A stretch of 64,000 nt of DNA from JACDBE01 sp963714055 (GCA_963714055.1 OY970227.1:1922001-1986000), one strand, 5' to 3'. Shown: positions 1-9,042, counted from the stretch's first letter. A program made the numbers and translations. The notes: generated from the letters alone by a model not told the origin.

Positions 1-290
1 TCGCCCTCGAGGTGTCCCAGGGCCTTCTCGATGTCGGCGACGGCGAAGGCGATGTGGTGGAGGCCCTCGCCTCGTGAGGAGAGGAAGCGGCCCACCGGGC
101 TGTCGGCATCGAGCGGTCGGAGGAGCTGCACGAACGAGCCACCGACCGGAAGCATCGCCTCCTCGACCCCCTGCTCGGCCACCGTCTCGCGCCGCAGGGG
201 CTCGACACCGTAGAGACGGCGGTAGTCGGCGATGGTTCGTTCGAGGTCGTGCACGGCGATGGCCACATGGTCGATGTTGTACGCAAGCAT
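1..290 (-). CDS. mce: Methylmalonyl-CoA epimerase (partial, cut by window edge)
   Basis: Interconverts the two epimers of methylmalonyl-CoA in propionyl-CoA metabolism. About 96 N-terminal codons are visible, from the ATG at 290 to the left edge; family members are near 140 residues. The protein begins MLAYNIDHVAIAV, where the His is a VOC-fold metal ligand, and further in shows GEGLHHIAFAV with the next metal His. Both motifs are typical of this epimerase. It diverges from a thiolase gene across 117 bp, which fits a shared role in acyl-CoA metabolism. Another VOC enzyme is possible but less likely given these motifs. Confidence 0.85.
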   Translation of the reverse strand, partial: MLAYNIDHVAIAVHDLERTIADYRRLYGVEPLRRETVAEQGVEEAMLPVGGSFVQLLRPLDADSPVGRFLSSRGEGLHHIAFAVADIEKALGHLEG

Positions 291-373
291 TCTCGACAGA
301 GGCTACGCCGTCCGAGGCGCAGGCTCGGCGATCGGGGTGGGGGTCCCCCGGGGCCGGCAGGGCGGCGACGCCG

Positions 374-379
374 TACAAT
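374..379 (+). promoter_or_regulatory. -10 box TACAAT upstream of the thiolase
   Basis: TACAAT lies 28 bp before the thiolase ATG in the divergent spacer. It matches the actinobacterial TAnnnT -10 pattern seen before several genes here (TACGAT at 11215, 23562 and 24363). No convincing -35 box is visible. Confidence 0.45.
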
Positions 380-407
380 CGGCGGTGCGGCGTCGAAAGG
401 GTGTCCA

Positions 408-1589
408 ATGGCCGTCCCGGTGGTGTGCTCGATAGCCCGAACTCCGATCGGGAGGTTCTCCGGTGTGTTCAGCCCGCTGACCGCGATGCGGCTCGGGTCG
501 GCGGCGATCGCCGGGGCCCTCGAACGCTGCGGGCTCGATCCCGCCCACGTCGACGAGGTCCTGTTCGGTCACGTCCTCCAAGCCGGTCAGGGACAGATCA
601 CGTCCCGGCAGGCGGCGGTCGGGGGCGGGCTGCCGATGACGGTGCCGTGCACCACCATCAACAAGGTGTGCCTGTCGGGGATGAGCGCCATCGCCTCTGC
701 CGCGGCGAACGTCAGGCTCGGCGACACCACGTTCGCCGTCGCCGGGGGGATGGAGTCGATGACCAACGCCCCCTACGTCCTTCCTGGGGCACGTCAGGGG
801 CTGCGCATGGGTGACGCCACGATCGTCGACGTGATGACCCACGACGGGCTGTGGTGCGCCTTCGACGACTGCATCATGGGCGAGTCGTCGGACCGTCGCA
901 ACGCTGACCTCGGCATCGAACGGCAGGTTCAGGACGAGTGGGCGGCGGAGAGCCACCGACGGGCCGCGGCCGCCACCACATCCGGGGTGTTCGCCGAGGA
1001 GATCGTCCCGGTGGCGGTGCCGCAGCGCAAGGGCGAGCCGCTGAGGGTCACCGTCGACGAGGGCATCCGGGCCGACACCTCGGCCGATTCGCTCGCCGGG
1101 TTGCGGCCGGCCTTCGGCGCCACCGGCACGGTCACCGCCGGGAACGCCTCGCAGATCTCCGACGGCGCCGCCGCCCTGGTCATCGCCGACCGGGCCGCCG
1201 CCGAGGCCGCCGGGCTCCCCATCCTCGCCCAGATCCTCGCCTACGGGCAGACCGCCGGCCCGGATGCCACGCTGCACGAGCGCCCCGCCGAGGCCCTCCG
1301 CATCGCCCTCAAGAAGGCGGAGCTCGAGCCCGCCGACCTCGACCTGGTCGAGATCAACGAGGCATTCGCCGCGGTCGCCCTATGGTCGGCGGCAATGCTC
1401 GATCTCCCCAGTGACAAGGTCAACGTCAACGGCGGGGCGGTTGCCCTGGGGCATCCGCTGGGCGCCACCGGCGCTCGCATCACGGTGACGCTCATCAACG
1501 CCCTCCGTCAGCGTGGAGGTGGCATCGGCGCCGCCGCCCTGTGCGGCGGCGGTGGACAGGGCGACGCACTCGTCGTCAAGGTGGCGTGA
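408..1589 (+). CDS. Acetyl-CoA C-acetyltransferase (thiolase)
   Basis: A 393-residue cytosolic thiolase that condenses or cleaves acyl-CoA/acetyl-CoA. The acylated Cys is residue 88 in NKVCLSG. The conserved NEAFA block, the catalytic His in GHPLGATGAR and the second Cys in ALCGGGGQG are all present, so the active site is complete. The ATG at 408 is chosen because homology starts there (MAVPVVCSIARTPIG) and AAAGGG lies just upstream, although the frame stays open further back. The stop overlaps the ATG of the fructose bisphosphatase gene (TGATG), so the two are translationally coupled. Biosynthetic versus degradative use cannot be told from sequence. Confidence 0.93.
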   Translation: MAVPVVCSIARTPIGRFSGVFSPLTAMRLGSAAIAGALERCGLDPAHVDEVLFGHVLQAGQGQITSRQAAVGGGLPMTVPCTTINKVCLSGMSAIASAAANVRLGDTTFAVAGGMESMTNAPYVLPGARQGLRMGDATIVDVMTHDGLWCAFDDCIMGESSDRRNADLGIERQVQDEWAAESHRRAAAATTSGVFAEEIVPVAVPQRKGEPLRVTVDEGIRADTSADSLAGLRPAFGATGTVTAGNASQISDGAAALVIADRAAAEAAGLPILAQILAYGQTAGPDATLHERPAEALRIALKKAELEPADLDLVEINEAFAAVALWSAAMLDLPSDKVNVNGGAVALGHPLGATGARITVTLINALRQRGGGIGAAALCGGGGQGDALVVKVA

Positions 1590-2590
1590 TGGGGGAGCGA
1601 CCCGACCGCAACCTGGCGCTCGAACTGGTGCGGGTCACCGAGATGGCGGCCGTCGCCGCCGCCCGGTGGCAGGGCCGGGGAGACAAGAACGGAGTCGACC
1701 AGGCGGCCGTGGACGCCATGCGGACAATGCTGGCCTCTGTCGACATGGACGGCATCGTCGTCATCGGCGAGGGGGAGAAGGACGAGGCCCCCATGCTGTT
1801 CAACGGCGAGCGGGTGGGCAATGGCTCCGACCCCAAGGTCGACGTCGCCGTCGATCCCGTCGACGGCACCAGGCTGACCGCATTGGGCCAGCCGGGGGCG
1901 CTGGCGGTGCTCGCCATGGCGGAACGGGGGTCGATGTACTCGCCCGGCCATCTCGTCTACATGGACAAGATCGTGGTCGGCGAGGAGGCGGCCGGCTCCA
2001 TCGACATCAACGCCCCGGTCGCCCACAACCTGGCCAAGGTGGCCAAGGCACAGGGCAAGGCGGTATCCGAGGTGACCGCCGTCATCCTCGACCGGCCCCG
2101 CAACGAGGGCTACATGCAGCAGGTGCGGGAGGCGGGAGCGCGCATCGCCCTCATCGGCGACGGAGACATCTCGGCGGCGATCGCCACCACCAAGCGGTAC
2201 AGCGGCATCGACATCCTGTTCGGCATCGGCGGCTCGCCGGAGGCGGTGACGGCGGCGTGTGCCATGGCGGCGCTGCGCGGCGAGATGCAGTGCAAGCTGT
2301 GGCCCCGGGACGAAGGCGAGCGGCGCTGGGCTGTCGACGAAGGGCACGACCTCGACAAGGTGTTGACCCTCCGCGACCTGGTCGACTCGGACAACACCTT
2401 CTTCGCCGCCACCGGGGTCACCGACGGCGCCCTGCTCCAGGGTGTCGAGTTCTTCGGGGACCGGGTCGAGACACATTCAGTCGTGATGCGCTCGTTCAGC
2501 GGGACGGTCCGCTTCGTCGACGCCCAGTACCGGGTCGACCGTCTCGGCGACCTCGATGTTCCCGGCGTGGCCCTCGAGTCTTCCTCCTGA
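1589..2590 (+). CDS. glpX: Class II fructose-1,6-bisphosphatase
   Basis: Removes the 1-phosphate of fructose 1,6-bisphosphate in gluconeogenesis. At 333 residues it matches E. coli GlpX in length. The inositol-phosphatase-like metal and substrate motifs are visible: GEGEKDEAPML around residue 70, then DPVDGTRLT about 30 residues later. A glycine-rich GIGGSPEAV loop follows in the second half. The ATG overlaps the thiolase stop. This is the usual actinobacterial type of fructose bisphosphatase, and no class I enzyme is present in the window. Confidence 0.95.
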   Translation: MGERPDRNLALELVRVTEMAAVAAARWQGRGDKNGVDQAAVDAMRTMLASVDMDGIVVIGEGEKDEAPMLFNGERVGNGSDPKVDVAVDPVDGTRLTALGQPGALAVLAMAERGSMYSPGHLVYMDKIVVGEEAAGSIDINAPVAHNLAKVAKAQGKAVSEVTAVILDRPRNEGYMQQVREAGARIALIGDGDISAAIATTKRYSGIDILFGIGGSPEAVTAACAMAALRGEMQCKLWPRDEGERRWAVDEGHDLDKVLTLRDLVDSDNTFFAATGVTDGALLQGVEFFGDRVETHSVVMRSFSGTVRFVDAQYRVDRLGDLDVPGVALESSS

Positions 2591-2779
2591 ATCGCGCAAC
2601 CGGCCCGGCGATCACTGCTGAGCGGTTCGCGTCACTCTCCGATCGCCTCGTCGGCGTGTAGTCGAACCTGACCACGCGTCCCCCTCGAGGAAACGACCAG
2701 GGCCGGTGACGCGGCGGTGACGGTCTATCGATACGTTCGGACGGCCCGCCGGTGTGTCCGGCGTGCAAGGGAGGATCCA

Positions 2780-4060
2780 ATGAACACATCGACGGCCGGC
2801 GGGGTCCGCCGGCTCTGGCTACCGGTCGTGGCGGCGGCCCTCCTGGCGGCGCTCGTCGCTCCGGTCTCGTCACCGGCGACGGCCGAGGCGTCCACCCCGG
2901 ATGCGGTGCTCGTTTGGAACGAGCACGCCACGAATGCGCTGATCGCGACCGCCTTGCAGGGCCCGACGGTCGCCATCCTGCATCTGGCGATGGTGCACGG
3001 TGCCGTGTATGACGCGGTGAACGCCATCGATGGTGGGTACGAGCCGTATCTGGTGGCGCCGACTGCTCGGCGGTGGTACTCGAAGGATGCGGCGGCGGCG
3101 GTGGCCGCCCACGACGTGTTGGTGAGCATCGTGCCCACCCAACAGGGGGCGTTGGATGCTCACCTGGCGGCCTCGTTGGCGGCGATCCCTGGTGGCGCGG
3201 CGAAGAACGGGGGAATGGCGGTCGGGGCAGCGGCGGCGGCCACCATGATCGCCGAACGGACCGGCGACGGCCGGTTCGGAGCACCCGGGTTCCCGGTCGG
3301 CACCTCACCTGGTGAGTGGCGGCCTGTGTTGCCTCTGTTCGTCAACGACCCGGCGGCGTGGGTGGCCGACGTGGACCCGTTCCTGATCCGGAACCCTGCC
3401 CGGTTCCGTTCGAGCGGTCCGGACCGGCTGAAGAGCGCCGCCTACACAGCCGACTTCGCCGAGGTCAAGGCCGACGGGTCGCTGACCAGCACCACCAGGA
3501 CCGCCGACCAGACCGACACCGCCCGCTTCTGGGCGGAGCACCCGCCGGCGATGTGGAGTCGGATCTTCCGGCAGATCTCCGCTGCCGAGGGTCTGTCGAT
3601 CGTGGACAACGCCCGCATGTTCGCCATGCTGTACCTGACCGCGGCGGACGCCATCATCTCGGTGTGGGACGATAAGGCGTACTGGTTGTTCTGGCGGCCG
3701 ATCACCGCGATCCGAGAGGCCGACACCGACCGCAACCCGGCCACCGCTCCCGACCCGGAGTGGCTGCCGCTGATCAACACGCCGCCGTACCCAGAGCATC
3801 CGTCGGGGCACACCGGGCTGAGTGGCTCGATCGTTCGCACGCTGCAGCAGTTCTTCGGCAACCGGATGGACTTCTCGGCCACCAGCGCCGTGTCGGGCAC
3901 CACCCGCAGCTTCACCCGGTTCTCCCAGGCGATCAACGAGATCGTCGACGCCCGGGTGTGGTCCGGGATCCACTTCCGCAACGCCGACGAGCAGGGTCAG
4001 ATCATCGGAGTGCAGATAGCCAACTTCAGGCAACGGAACTTCTTCCAGCCGGTCGACTGA
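2780..4060 (+). CDS. Secreted vanadium-dependent haloperoxidase / PAP2-superfamily protein
   Basis: A 426-residue exported protein. The ATG at 2780 is preceded by GGGAGG and gives a signal peptide with a hydrophobic run (residues about 12-30) ending in an Ala-rich cleavage region. The vanadate/phosphate pocket of the family is visible near the C-terminus: EHPSGHTGLSGS with its acid-base His, then RVWSGIHFRNADEQG with Arg and the His expected to bind the metal. WRPITAIR lies earlier. Relatives are vanadium chloro- or bromoperoxidases and secreted acid phosphatases of the same fold, which cannot be separated on sequence alone. It stands alone and is followed by a strong hairpin. Confidence 0.85.
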   Translation: MNTSTAGGVRRLWLPVVAAALLAALVAPVSSPATAEASTPDAVLVWNEHATNALIATALQGPTVAILHLAMVHGAVYDAVNAIDGGYEPYLVAPTARRWYSKDAAAAVAAHDVLVSIVPTQQGALDAHLAASLAAIPGGAAKNGGMAVGAAAAATMIAERTGDGRFGAPGFPVGTSPGEWRPVLPLFVNDPAAWVADVDPFLIRNPARFRSSGPDRLKSAAYTADFAEVKADGSLTSTTRTADQTDTARFWAEHPPAMWSRIFRQISAAEGLSIVDNARMFAMLYLTAADAIISVWDDKAYWLFWRPITAIREADTDRNPATAPDPEWLPLINTPPYPEHPSGHTGLSGSIVRTLQQFFGNRMDFSATSAVSGTTRSFTRFSQAINEIVDARVWSGIHFRNADEQGQIIGVQIANFRQRNFFQPVD

Positions 4061-4104
4061 CTGGAACGCTGAGACGGGCGGACCGACCGCCCATCCTTGG
4101 GGAA

Positions 4105-4136
4105 ACTCTCCCCTCCTCCTCGTGGGAGGGGAGAGT
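4105..4136. terminator. Hairpin between haloperoxidase and recR
   Basis: A perfect 12-bp stem (ACTCTCCCCTCC at 4105-4116 pairing with 4125-4136) with an 8-base loop. It lies between two convergent genes, so it can end transcription from either side. There is no long T tract. Confidence 0.7.
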
Positions 4137-4212
4137 CGCCTGGTAGACGGGCCGGTCGATCGCCCGCCCTCGCGTCGCCCTGGCCCCATCCGGGCCGCAT
4201 GACGCCGGCGGT

Positions 4213-4806
4213 TCAGAGCTCCCGCCGGCCGGCGAGGGCCCGACCGAGGGTGATCTCGTCGGCGTAGTCGAGGTCACCACCGACGGGCAGCCCGCTGGCC
4301 AGTTGGGTCACCATCACTCCCAGCGGCTTGAGCAGCCTGGCCAGATAAAGGGCGGTGGCGTCCCCGGCGACGTTGGGGTTGGTGGCGGCGACGACCTCCT
4401 TGATCCCCTCGTCGTCGATGCGGGCCACCAGCTCACGCAGCCTGAGCTGCTCTGGCCGGATGCCCTCGATCGGCGACAGCGCCCCGCCGAGCACGTGGTA
4501 GCGGCCGTTGAACTCTCCGGTGCGCTCGATGACGGCGATGTCCTGGGCCCGCTCCACTACGCACACCACGGTGGGGTCCCGTCTCAGGTCACGGCAGATG
4601 GTGCACTGCTCGTCGGCGGTGACGTTGAAACAGCGGGCACAGAGCTTCACCTTGCCTCGCATGTCGATGATCGCCTCACCGAGGCGCACCGCGTCGGCTT
4701 CCTCCACGTGGAGCAGATGGAAGGCGATGCGCTGGGCGCTCTTGATGCCGATCCCGGGTAGCCGCGACAGCTCGTCGATGACCCGTTGCAGCGGAGGCTC
4801 GAACAT
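4213..4806 (-). CDS. recR: Recombination protein RecR
   Basis: The recombination mediator that works with RecO/RecF in gap repair; 197 residues, the normal length. In order it shows the N-terminal helix-hairpin-helix (LSRLPGIGIKSAQRIAFHLL), a four-Cys zinc motif (CARCFN...CTIC) and a Toprim domain beginning CVVERAQDIAVIE with the conserved NGRYHVLGGALSP strand. The ATG at 4806 is the first start matching RecR N-termini. It follows ybaB by 7 bp on the same strand, the classical dnaX-ybaB-recR order, so co-transcription is likely. Confidence 0.97.
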   Translation of the reverse strand: MFEPPLQRVIDELSRLPGIGIKSAQRIAFHLLHVEEADAVRLGEAIIDMRGKVKLCARCFNVTADEQCTICRDLRRDPTVVCVVERAQDIAVIERTGEFNGRYHVLGGALSPIEGIRPEQLRLRELVARIDDEGIKEVVAATNPNVAGDATALYLARLLKPLGVMVTQLASGLPVGGDLDYADEITLGRALAGRREL

Positions 4807-4813
4807 CCTTCGG

Positions 4814-5149
4814 TCAGTCCGGGAGCCCGCCGAGGCCGCCCAGGTCGAGCCCGCCGCCGAAGCCACCCATCGCCTCGCCGGCGTCGTCCTGGGCCGCCCG
4901 GTGAGCCTGGTTGACGGCGGCGACGACGAGATCGCCGGCCAGTTCAGGGTCGGCAGGATCGAGCACCGACGGATCGAACACGACTTCGACCAGCTCACCC
5001 GTGCCGCGCACCGTGGCCTTCACCACCCCGCCTCCGGAGGTTCCCTCGTACGTCTTGTCGGCGAGCTCGCGCTGCGCCTTCTCGAGCTCGACCTGCATGC
5101 GCTGCGCCTGCTGCATCAGCTGGCGCATGTCCTTCGGCATACGTCCCAT
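4814..5149 (-). CDS. YbaB/EbfC family nucleoid-associated protein
   Basis: A small DNA-binding protein (111 residues) of the family that forms tweezer-shaped dimers. The N-terminal half is a charged amphipathic helix (MRQLMQQAQRMQ onward) and the middle carries GGGVVKATVRGTGELVEV, the family core. The C-terminus is a glycine-rich tail (GGFGGGLDLGGLGG) and probably disordered. It sits between dnaX and recR, as in most bacteria. Its exact role in recombination or chromosome organisation is not settled even in model species. Confidence 0.93.
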   Translation of the reverse strand: MGRMPKDMRQLMQQAQRMQVELEKAQRELADKTYEGTSGGGVVKATVRGTGELVEVVFDPSVLDPADPELAGDLVVAAVNQAHRAAQDDAGEAMGGFGGGLDLGGLGGLPD

Positions 5150-5285
5150 GTGACCGGAGGGTAGCGGCGCCCGATTCCCAGCTCGGTGAGCCTCTTTCCA
5201 CGGACCGCCCGGCGAGTCCCATTCCGCTTACCGCGCGTCCCCTCCCCTTTGGCGCGCCGACCCCTTCCCGTCTGCCGGGGCTGCC

Positions 5286-5328
5286 CTCGGCCCTTGCTGC
5301 AGCCACCCTTCCCCCACAGGGGGAAGGG
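5286..5328 (-). terminator. dnaX terminator hairpin, copy A of a repeated 3' element
   Basis: Directly after the dnaX stop, CCCTTCCCCC (5306-5315) pairs with GGGGGAAGGG (5319-5328) around a 3-base loop. Read in the dnaX direction the hairpin is followed by TGGCTGCAGCAAGGGCC. Nearly the same hairpin and tail recur after dgt at 8999-9042, in the same orientation to the upstream gene. So this is a dispersed element used as a terminator. The rest of 5150-5285 holds nothing I recognise. Confidence 0.7.
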
Positions 5329-5335
5329 AATGTGG

Positions 5336-7096
5336 TCAGTCGACGACCTCGCCACCGAGCATGTCGGCGACCATGTTGGCGGGGTCGATGGCGCCGTCGT
5401 CGCTGTCGACCAGCTCGCCGGCGGCCGGGAGGGTCTCCGGCACCTCGGCGACCGCCTCGGCGAGGTCGGCCGTGGTCCAGACGACCGTCACCGGAACCCG
5501 GAGCAGCTCGGAGGCGATGTCGGCCACGGTGTCGGCCAGCCCGGCGTCCTGGCTGACCCGCTGGAAGTAGAAGGACGGGTCGGCGGGGAGGGCGACCGTG
5601 ATCTTCCGCCCGTCGACGGCGTGGGGTGCGGCCACCTTGAGCAGGGAGTGGCGAACCGGACCTGACGCCTCGCGCACCCGGGCCACCAGGTTGGGCCACA
5701 CGGTCTCGACCGCGGCCAGGTCCGGCCCGTCGCCGTTGTCGGATGTGCCGGTATCGCCCGCAACCGGTTCCAGGGCAGGCTCCGCGGCCTCCCCGCTCGG
5801 CTCGGCCGAGGTGGTGAACGGCGCCGAGGAGTCAGCCGGCGGGTCGTCAACGGGCTGCACGACCGGCTCCGGCGATCGGCGGGATGGCTCGGCCACCTCC
5901 GGCTCCTCGGCGTCGGCGTTGCTCCGCCTCCAGGAGCCCGCCTGCATCCGGGTCTCCAGCCGGTCGAGCCGGGCCGCCAGGGCGGCGGTGTCGGTGGCGG
6001 TCTCCGGCCGGGTGACGCGGAGGAGTGCCAGCTCGATGACCAGGCGCTCCTCCCGTCCCTGACGGAGCTCCAGCAGTGCCTCCCCGAGGGTGTCGACGGC
6101 GCGGAGCACGTCGGGACGCGGGATGGTTTCGGCCAGCCGGGCCCACTCGGCCAGCGTGTCGGCGGACTCGTCGACGATCTCTTCGAGGTTCGGGGCGTAC
6201 TGAGCCAGGAAGATGCCGCGGAAGTACTCGATCGCCTCGGCGACGAACCGCCGCAGGTCGGCTCCCCGGGCGGCGAGCTCGGCCACCAGCCCCAGCGCAC
6301 TGGGGGCGTCGCCCTCGGCGACGGCGGTCACCAGGGTGGCGAAGGCCTCCCGATCGGCCAGCCCCAGGGTCCGCCCCACCGTGTCGAGGGTGATGGCCGC
6401 GTCGGCGTAGGCCGCCACCTGCTCCAGCATCGACATACCGTCCCGCACGGAGCCGCTGGCGTGGACGGCGATCGTCGCCAGGGCGTCCGGCTCGGCATCG
6501 ATGCCCTCGACGGCGGCGATGGCGGCGAGGTGTTCGACCAGGTCGCCGTCGGCCACCGGGCGGAAGTCGAACCGCTGGCTCCGGCTCCTGATGGTGTCGA
6601 GCAGCTTGTACGGCTCGGTGGTGGCGAGCACGAAGACGACGTGGTCGGGCGGTTCCTCGAGCGTCTTGAGCAGGGCGTTGCCGGCGGCGCGCGACAGCAT
6701 GTGGGCCTCGTCGAGGATGTAGATGCGCTTGGCCCCGCCGGCCGCCGCCACCGTGCCCGCGTTGATCCTGATCTCCCGCACGTCCTCGACCTTGTTGTGC
6801 GAGGCGGCGTCCAGCTCGATGACGTCGAGGGAGATGCCTTCGGTGACGGCGACGCACGACACGCAGGCGTTGCACGGCTCGGGCTCGCTGGCGTCCCGCT
6901 GCGTGCAGTTGAGGGCCTTGGCGAGCAGCCGCGCCGTGCTCGTCTTGCCGGTGCCGCGGGGGCCGGCGAACAGGTACGCGTGGGCGATCCGTCCCTCCAC
7001 GACCTCGCGCGCCAGGGTCTGGGTCACGTGTTCCTGGCCGACGACCTGGTCGAAGCGCTGGGGGCGGTGCTTGCGGTAGAGCGCCTGGTATTCCAT
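5336..7096 (-). CDS. dnaX: DNA polymerase III subunits gamma/tau
   Basis: The clamp-loader ATPase of the replisome, 586 residues. The ATG at 7096 starts the family N-terminus (MEYQALYRKHRPQRF). Walker A GPRGTGKT is at residues 45-52, a zinc-binding Cys cluster (NC...CNACVSC) follows, and the Walker B/DEAH region is ILDEAHMLSRAAGNALLKTLEE. A long acidic/Pro-rich linker separates the AAA+ part from a C-terminal domain, as in tau. An upstream extension in the same frame is only read-through. It is head-to-head with the DUF3152 gene and upstream of ybaB-recR. No internal frameshift signal for a short gamma form was evident. Confidence 0.96.
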   Translation of the reverse strand: MEYQALYRKHRPQRFDQVVGQEHVTQTLAREVVEGRIAHAYLFAGPRGTGKTSTARLLAKALNCTQRDASEPEPCNACVSCVAVTEGISLDVIELDAASHNKVEDVREIRINAGTVAAAGGAKRIYILDEAHMLSRAAGNALLKTLEEPPDHVVFVLATTEPYKLLDTIRSRSQRFDFRPVADGDLVEHLAAIAAVEGIDAEPDALATIAVHASGSVRDGMSMLEQVAAYADAAITLDTVGRTLGLADREAFATLVTAVAEGDAPSALGLVAELAARGADLRRFVAEAIEYFRGIFLAQYAPNLEEIVDESADTLAEWARLAETIPRPDVLRAVDTLGEALLELRQGREERLVIELALLRVTRPETATDTAALAARLDRLETRMQAGSWRRSNADAEEPEVAEPSRRSPEPVVQPVDDPPADSSAPFTTSAEPSGEAAEPALEPVAGDTGTSDNGDGPDLAAVETVWPNLVARVREASGPVRHSLLKVAAPHAVDGRKITVALPADPSFYFQRVSQDAGLADTVADIASELLRVPVTVVWTTADLAEAVAEVPETLPAAGELVDSDDGAIDPANMVADMLGGEVVD

Positions 7097-7198
7097 TCGC
7101 AGCCGATGGTAGCCCCGGGGTCGGACACCCCCTCGGGGCGCGATCTGGCACCACCGACCGTGGCGCGGCATGATGGGCCGGGTGGAGGTGGCCCCGCG

Positions 7199-7987
7199 GT
7201 GAACGGTCGATGGCTGGCGACGGGCCTGGTGCTGGTCGGCGTGGCGCTGCTGGCGCTCTTCCTCACCGGCTCCGACAGCACTGGGTCGTCGTCCGCCGCA
7301 TCCGACGACATCGTCGCCACTGCCCAGCCCGCCGTGACCATCGCCCCGCTCCCTCCCCTGACGACGGTCCCGCCGACCTCGACCACGACCACCGTGCCGC
7401 CAACCACCACGACCACCCGGCCTCCGGCGGCCGGCTCCGACTCGTGCCGGCTGTCGGGAGAACACGAGCCGGAGGGCGACTCCTCGGTCGTTCCCGGCGA
7501 GACCGAAGGCGGCAGCGGGACGGTCTGGGACGTGCGCATCGAGATCGAGGATGGGCTCTCCATAGACGCCGAGTGCTTCGCCGACGCCGTCATCGGCATC
7601 CTGTCCGACCAGCGGGGATGGGGCCGTGAGGGCGAGATGAGCTTTCGCCGCGCCGACGGCGAGCATTGGGACTTCAAGCTGATCCTGGCCTCGCCGGCCC
7701 TGGTCGACCGGTTGTGTGCTCCCATCAACACCGGAGGCGAGTTCTCCTGCCGCAACGGCAACGTCGTCGCCATCAACCTCGATCGCTGGGAGCACGGCGC
7801 CGCCCCGTTCGGCGACGACAGGCTCACCTACCGTCGCTACCTGATCAACCACGAGACCGGACACCGGCTGGGCCGCTCCCACATCGCCTGTGGAGGGCCG
7901 GGCGAGCCGGCACCGGTGATGATGCAGCAGTCGAAGACGACCGAGGCATGCCTGCCCAACGGCTGGCCGCTGGACGGCGAGCTGTGA
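7199..7987 (+). CDS. DUF3152 protein, exported metalloprotease-like
   Basis: 262 residues. A single hydrophobic segment near the N-terminus (LATGLVLVGVALLALFL) is followed by a Thr/Pro-rich stalk (about residues 60-80), so the protein is probably membrane-anchored with an outside domain. The C-terminal domain carries NHETGHRLGRSHIACGG, an HExxH-like zinc site with His-Glu and a second His, then PVMMQQSK; this is the DUF3152 signature. The GTG at 7199 is chosen because GGAGGTGG lies 8-15 bp upstream and no ATG is in frame nearby. The substrate of the family is unknown. The stop overlaps the GTG of dgt. Confidence 0.8.
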   Translation: MNGRWLATGLVLVGVALLALFLTGSDSTGSSSAASDDIVATAQPAVTIAPLPPLTTVPPTSTTTTVPPTTTTTRPPAAGSDSCRLSGEHEPEGDSSVVPGETEGGSGTVWDVRIEIEDGLSIDAECFADAVIGILSDQRGWGREGEMSFRRADGEHWDFKLILASPALVDRLCAPINTGGEFSCRNGNVVAINLDRWEHGAAPFGDDRLTYRRYLINHETGHRLGRSHIACGGPGEPAPVMMQQSKTTEACLPNGWPLDGEL

Positions 7988-8991
7988 CCGGATCGTTCCT
8001 CCGCCGCACCAGAGAGGACGCGGAACGGCTCGAGTACGAGCTGCTCGCACCCGGGGCGGCGCGGTCGGCGGAGTCGAAGGGCCGGGCGGTGACCGAGCTC
8101 CCCGACCGCCACCGCACCGCGTTCGAGCGCGACCGTGACCGCATTCTCTACTCGAAGGCGTTCCGCCGGTTGAAGCACAAGACCCAGGTCTTCATGAACC
8201 CCGAGGGCGACCACTACGTCACCCGGCTCACCCACACCCTCAACGTCACCCAGATCGGCCGCGCCATCGCCCGCTACCTGTCGCTCAACGAGGCGCTGAC
8301 CGAGGCGTTGTGCCTCGGCCACGACGTCGGGCACTCGCCGTTCGGGCACACCGGGGAGGAGGCGCTCTCCGAGTTCGTCGTCGATGGCGAATGGGTCCAC
8401 TCCGAGCAGAGCGCCCGGATCTTCGTCGTGCTCGAACCGCTGAACCTCACCTTCGAGGTGCTCGAGGGGATCGAGCGGCACCCGTGGAAGGTGACCGATG
8501 GGCCGTCGACGGCCGAGGGCATGGTGCTCCGCTATGCCGACCGGATCGCCTACCTGGCCCACGACGCCGAAGACGCGCTACGCGCCGGGGTGCTGGAGGA
8601 GCGCGACCTGCCGCCGGCCGCCATCGCCAGGTTCGGCGAGCCGGGCCGGCAGTGGATCGACAGCATGATCAACGACGTGGTGGACGAGAGCCTGCGCGTG
8701 GGGTCGGTCTCGATGGAGCCCGACCACCTGGCGGTGATGGGCGAGTTGCGGGACTTCATGTTCGAGCACGTCTACCTGGCCGCCGAGATGGAGCCGCAAC
8801 GACGGCTGGCCAAGGACATCGTCCGCCGCCTGGTGGAGCACTTCATCGAGCATCCCGAGGAGATCCCGGAGAGCTACCGCCACCCCGGGTCGCCCGAGGT
8901 CACCCAGGTCATCGACTACGTGGCGGGAATGACCGACCGTTTCGCCATCCGCCTCCATGACCAACTCTTCCGCCCCCGCCTGTTCGACTAA
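7984..8991 (+). CDS. dgt: Deoxyguanosinetriphosphate triphosphohydrolase (HD domain)
   Basis: Hydrolyses dGTP or related dNTPs to deoxynucleoside and triphosphate, tuning dNTP pools. 335 residues. The HD metal site is complete: THTLNV with the first His, then LGHDVGHSPFGHTGE with the His-Asp pair, and a later Asp in RYADRIAYLAHD. The N-terminal RDRDRILYSKAFRRL segment and TQVF also fit. The GTG start overlaps the stop of the DUF3152 gene (GTGA), indicating coupling. In many actinobacteria this gene lies beside dnaG; here it lies near dnaX. Confidence 0.92.
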   Translation: MTGSFLRRTREDAERLEYELLAPGAARSAESKGRAVTELPDRHRTAFERDRDRILYSKAFRRLKHKTQVFMNPEGDHYVTRLTHTLNVTQIGRAIARYLSLNEALTEALCLGHDVGHSPFGHTGEEALSEFVVDGEWVHSEQSARIFVVLEPLNLTFEVLEGIERHPWKVTDGPSTAEGMVLRYADRIAYLAHDAEDALRAGVLEERDLPPAAIARFGEPGRQWIDSMINDVVDESLRVGSVSMEPDHLAVMGELRDFMFEHVYLAAEMEPQRRLAKDIVRRLVEHFIEHPEEIPESYRHPGSPEVTQVIDYVAGMTDRFAIRLHDQLFRPRLFD

Positions 8992-8998
8992 CAGGTTT

Positions 8999-9042
8999 CT
9001 CCTCCCCCTGTGGGGGAGGAGTGGCTGCAACGGGGGCCGAAG
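8999..9042. terminator. Hairpin after dgt, copy B of the repeated 3' element
   Basis: CTCCTCCCCC (8999-9008) pairs with GGGGGAGGAG (9012-9021) around TGT, followed by TGGCTGCAACGGGGGCC. It matches the element after dnaX in stem, loop and tail. It lies between convergent dgt and the deaminase gene and can terminate both. Confidence 0.7.

Noticed and set aside
5150..5335. Possible SRP RNA (ffs) near dnaX
   Set aside because: In many bacteria ffs lies near dnaX, but the conserved GGAA/AGCA apical motifs and the extended stem were not found here; only the terminator-like repeat is supported.
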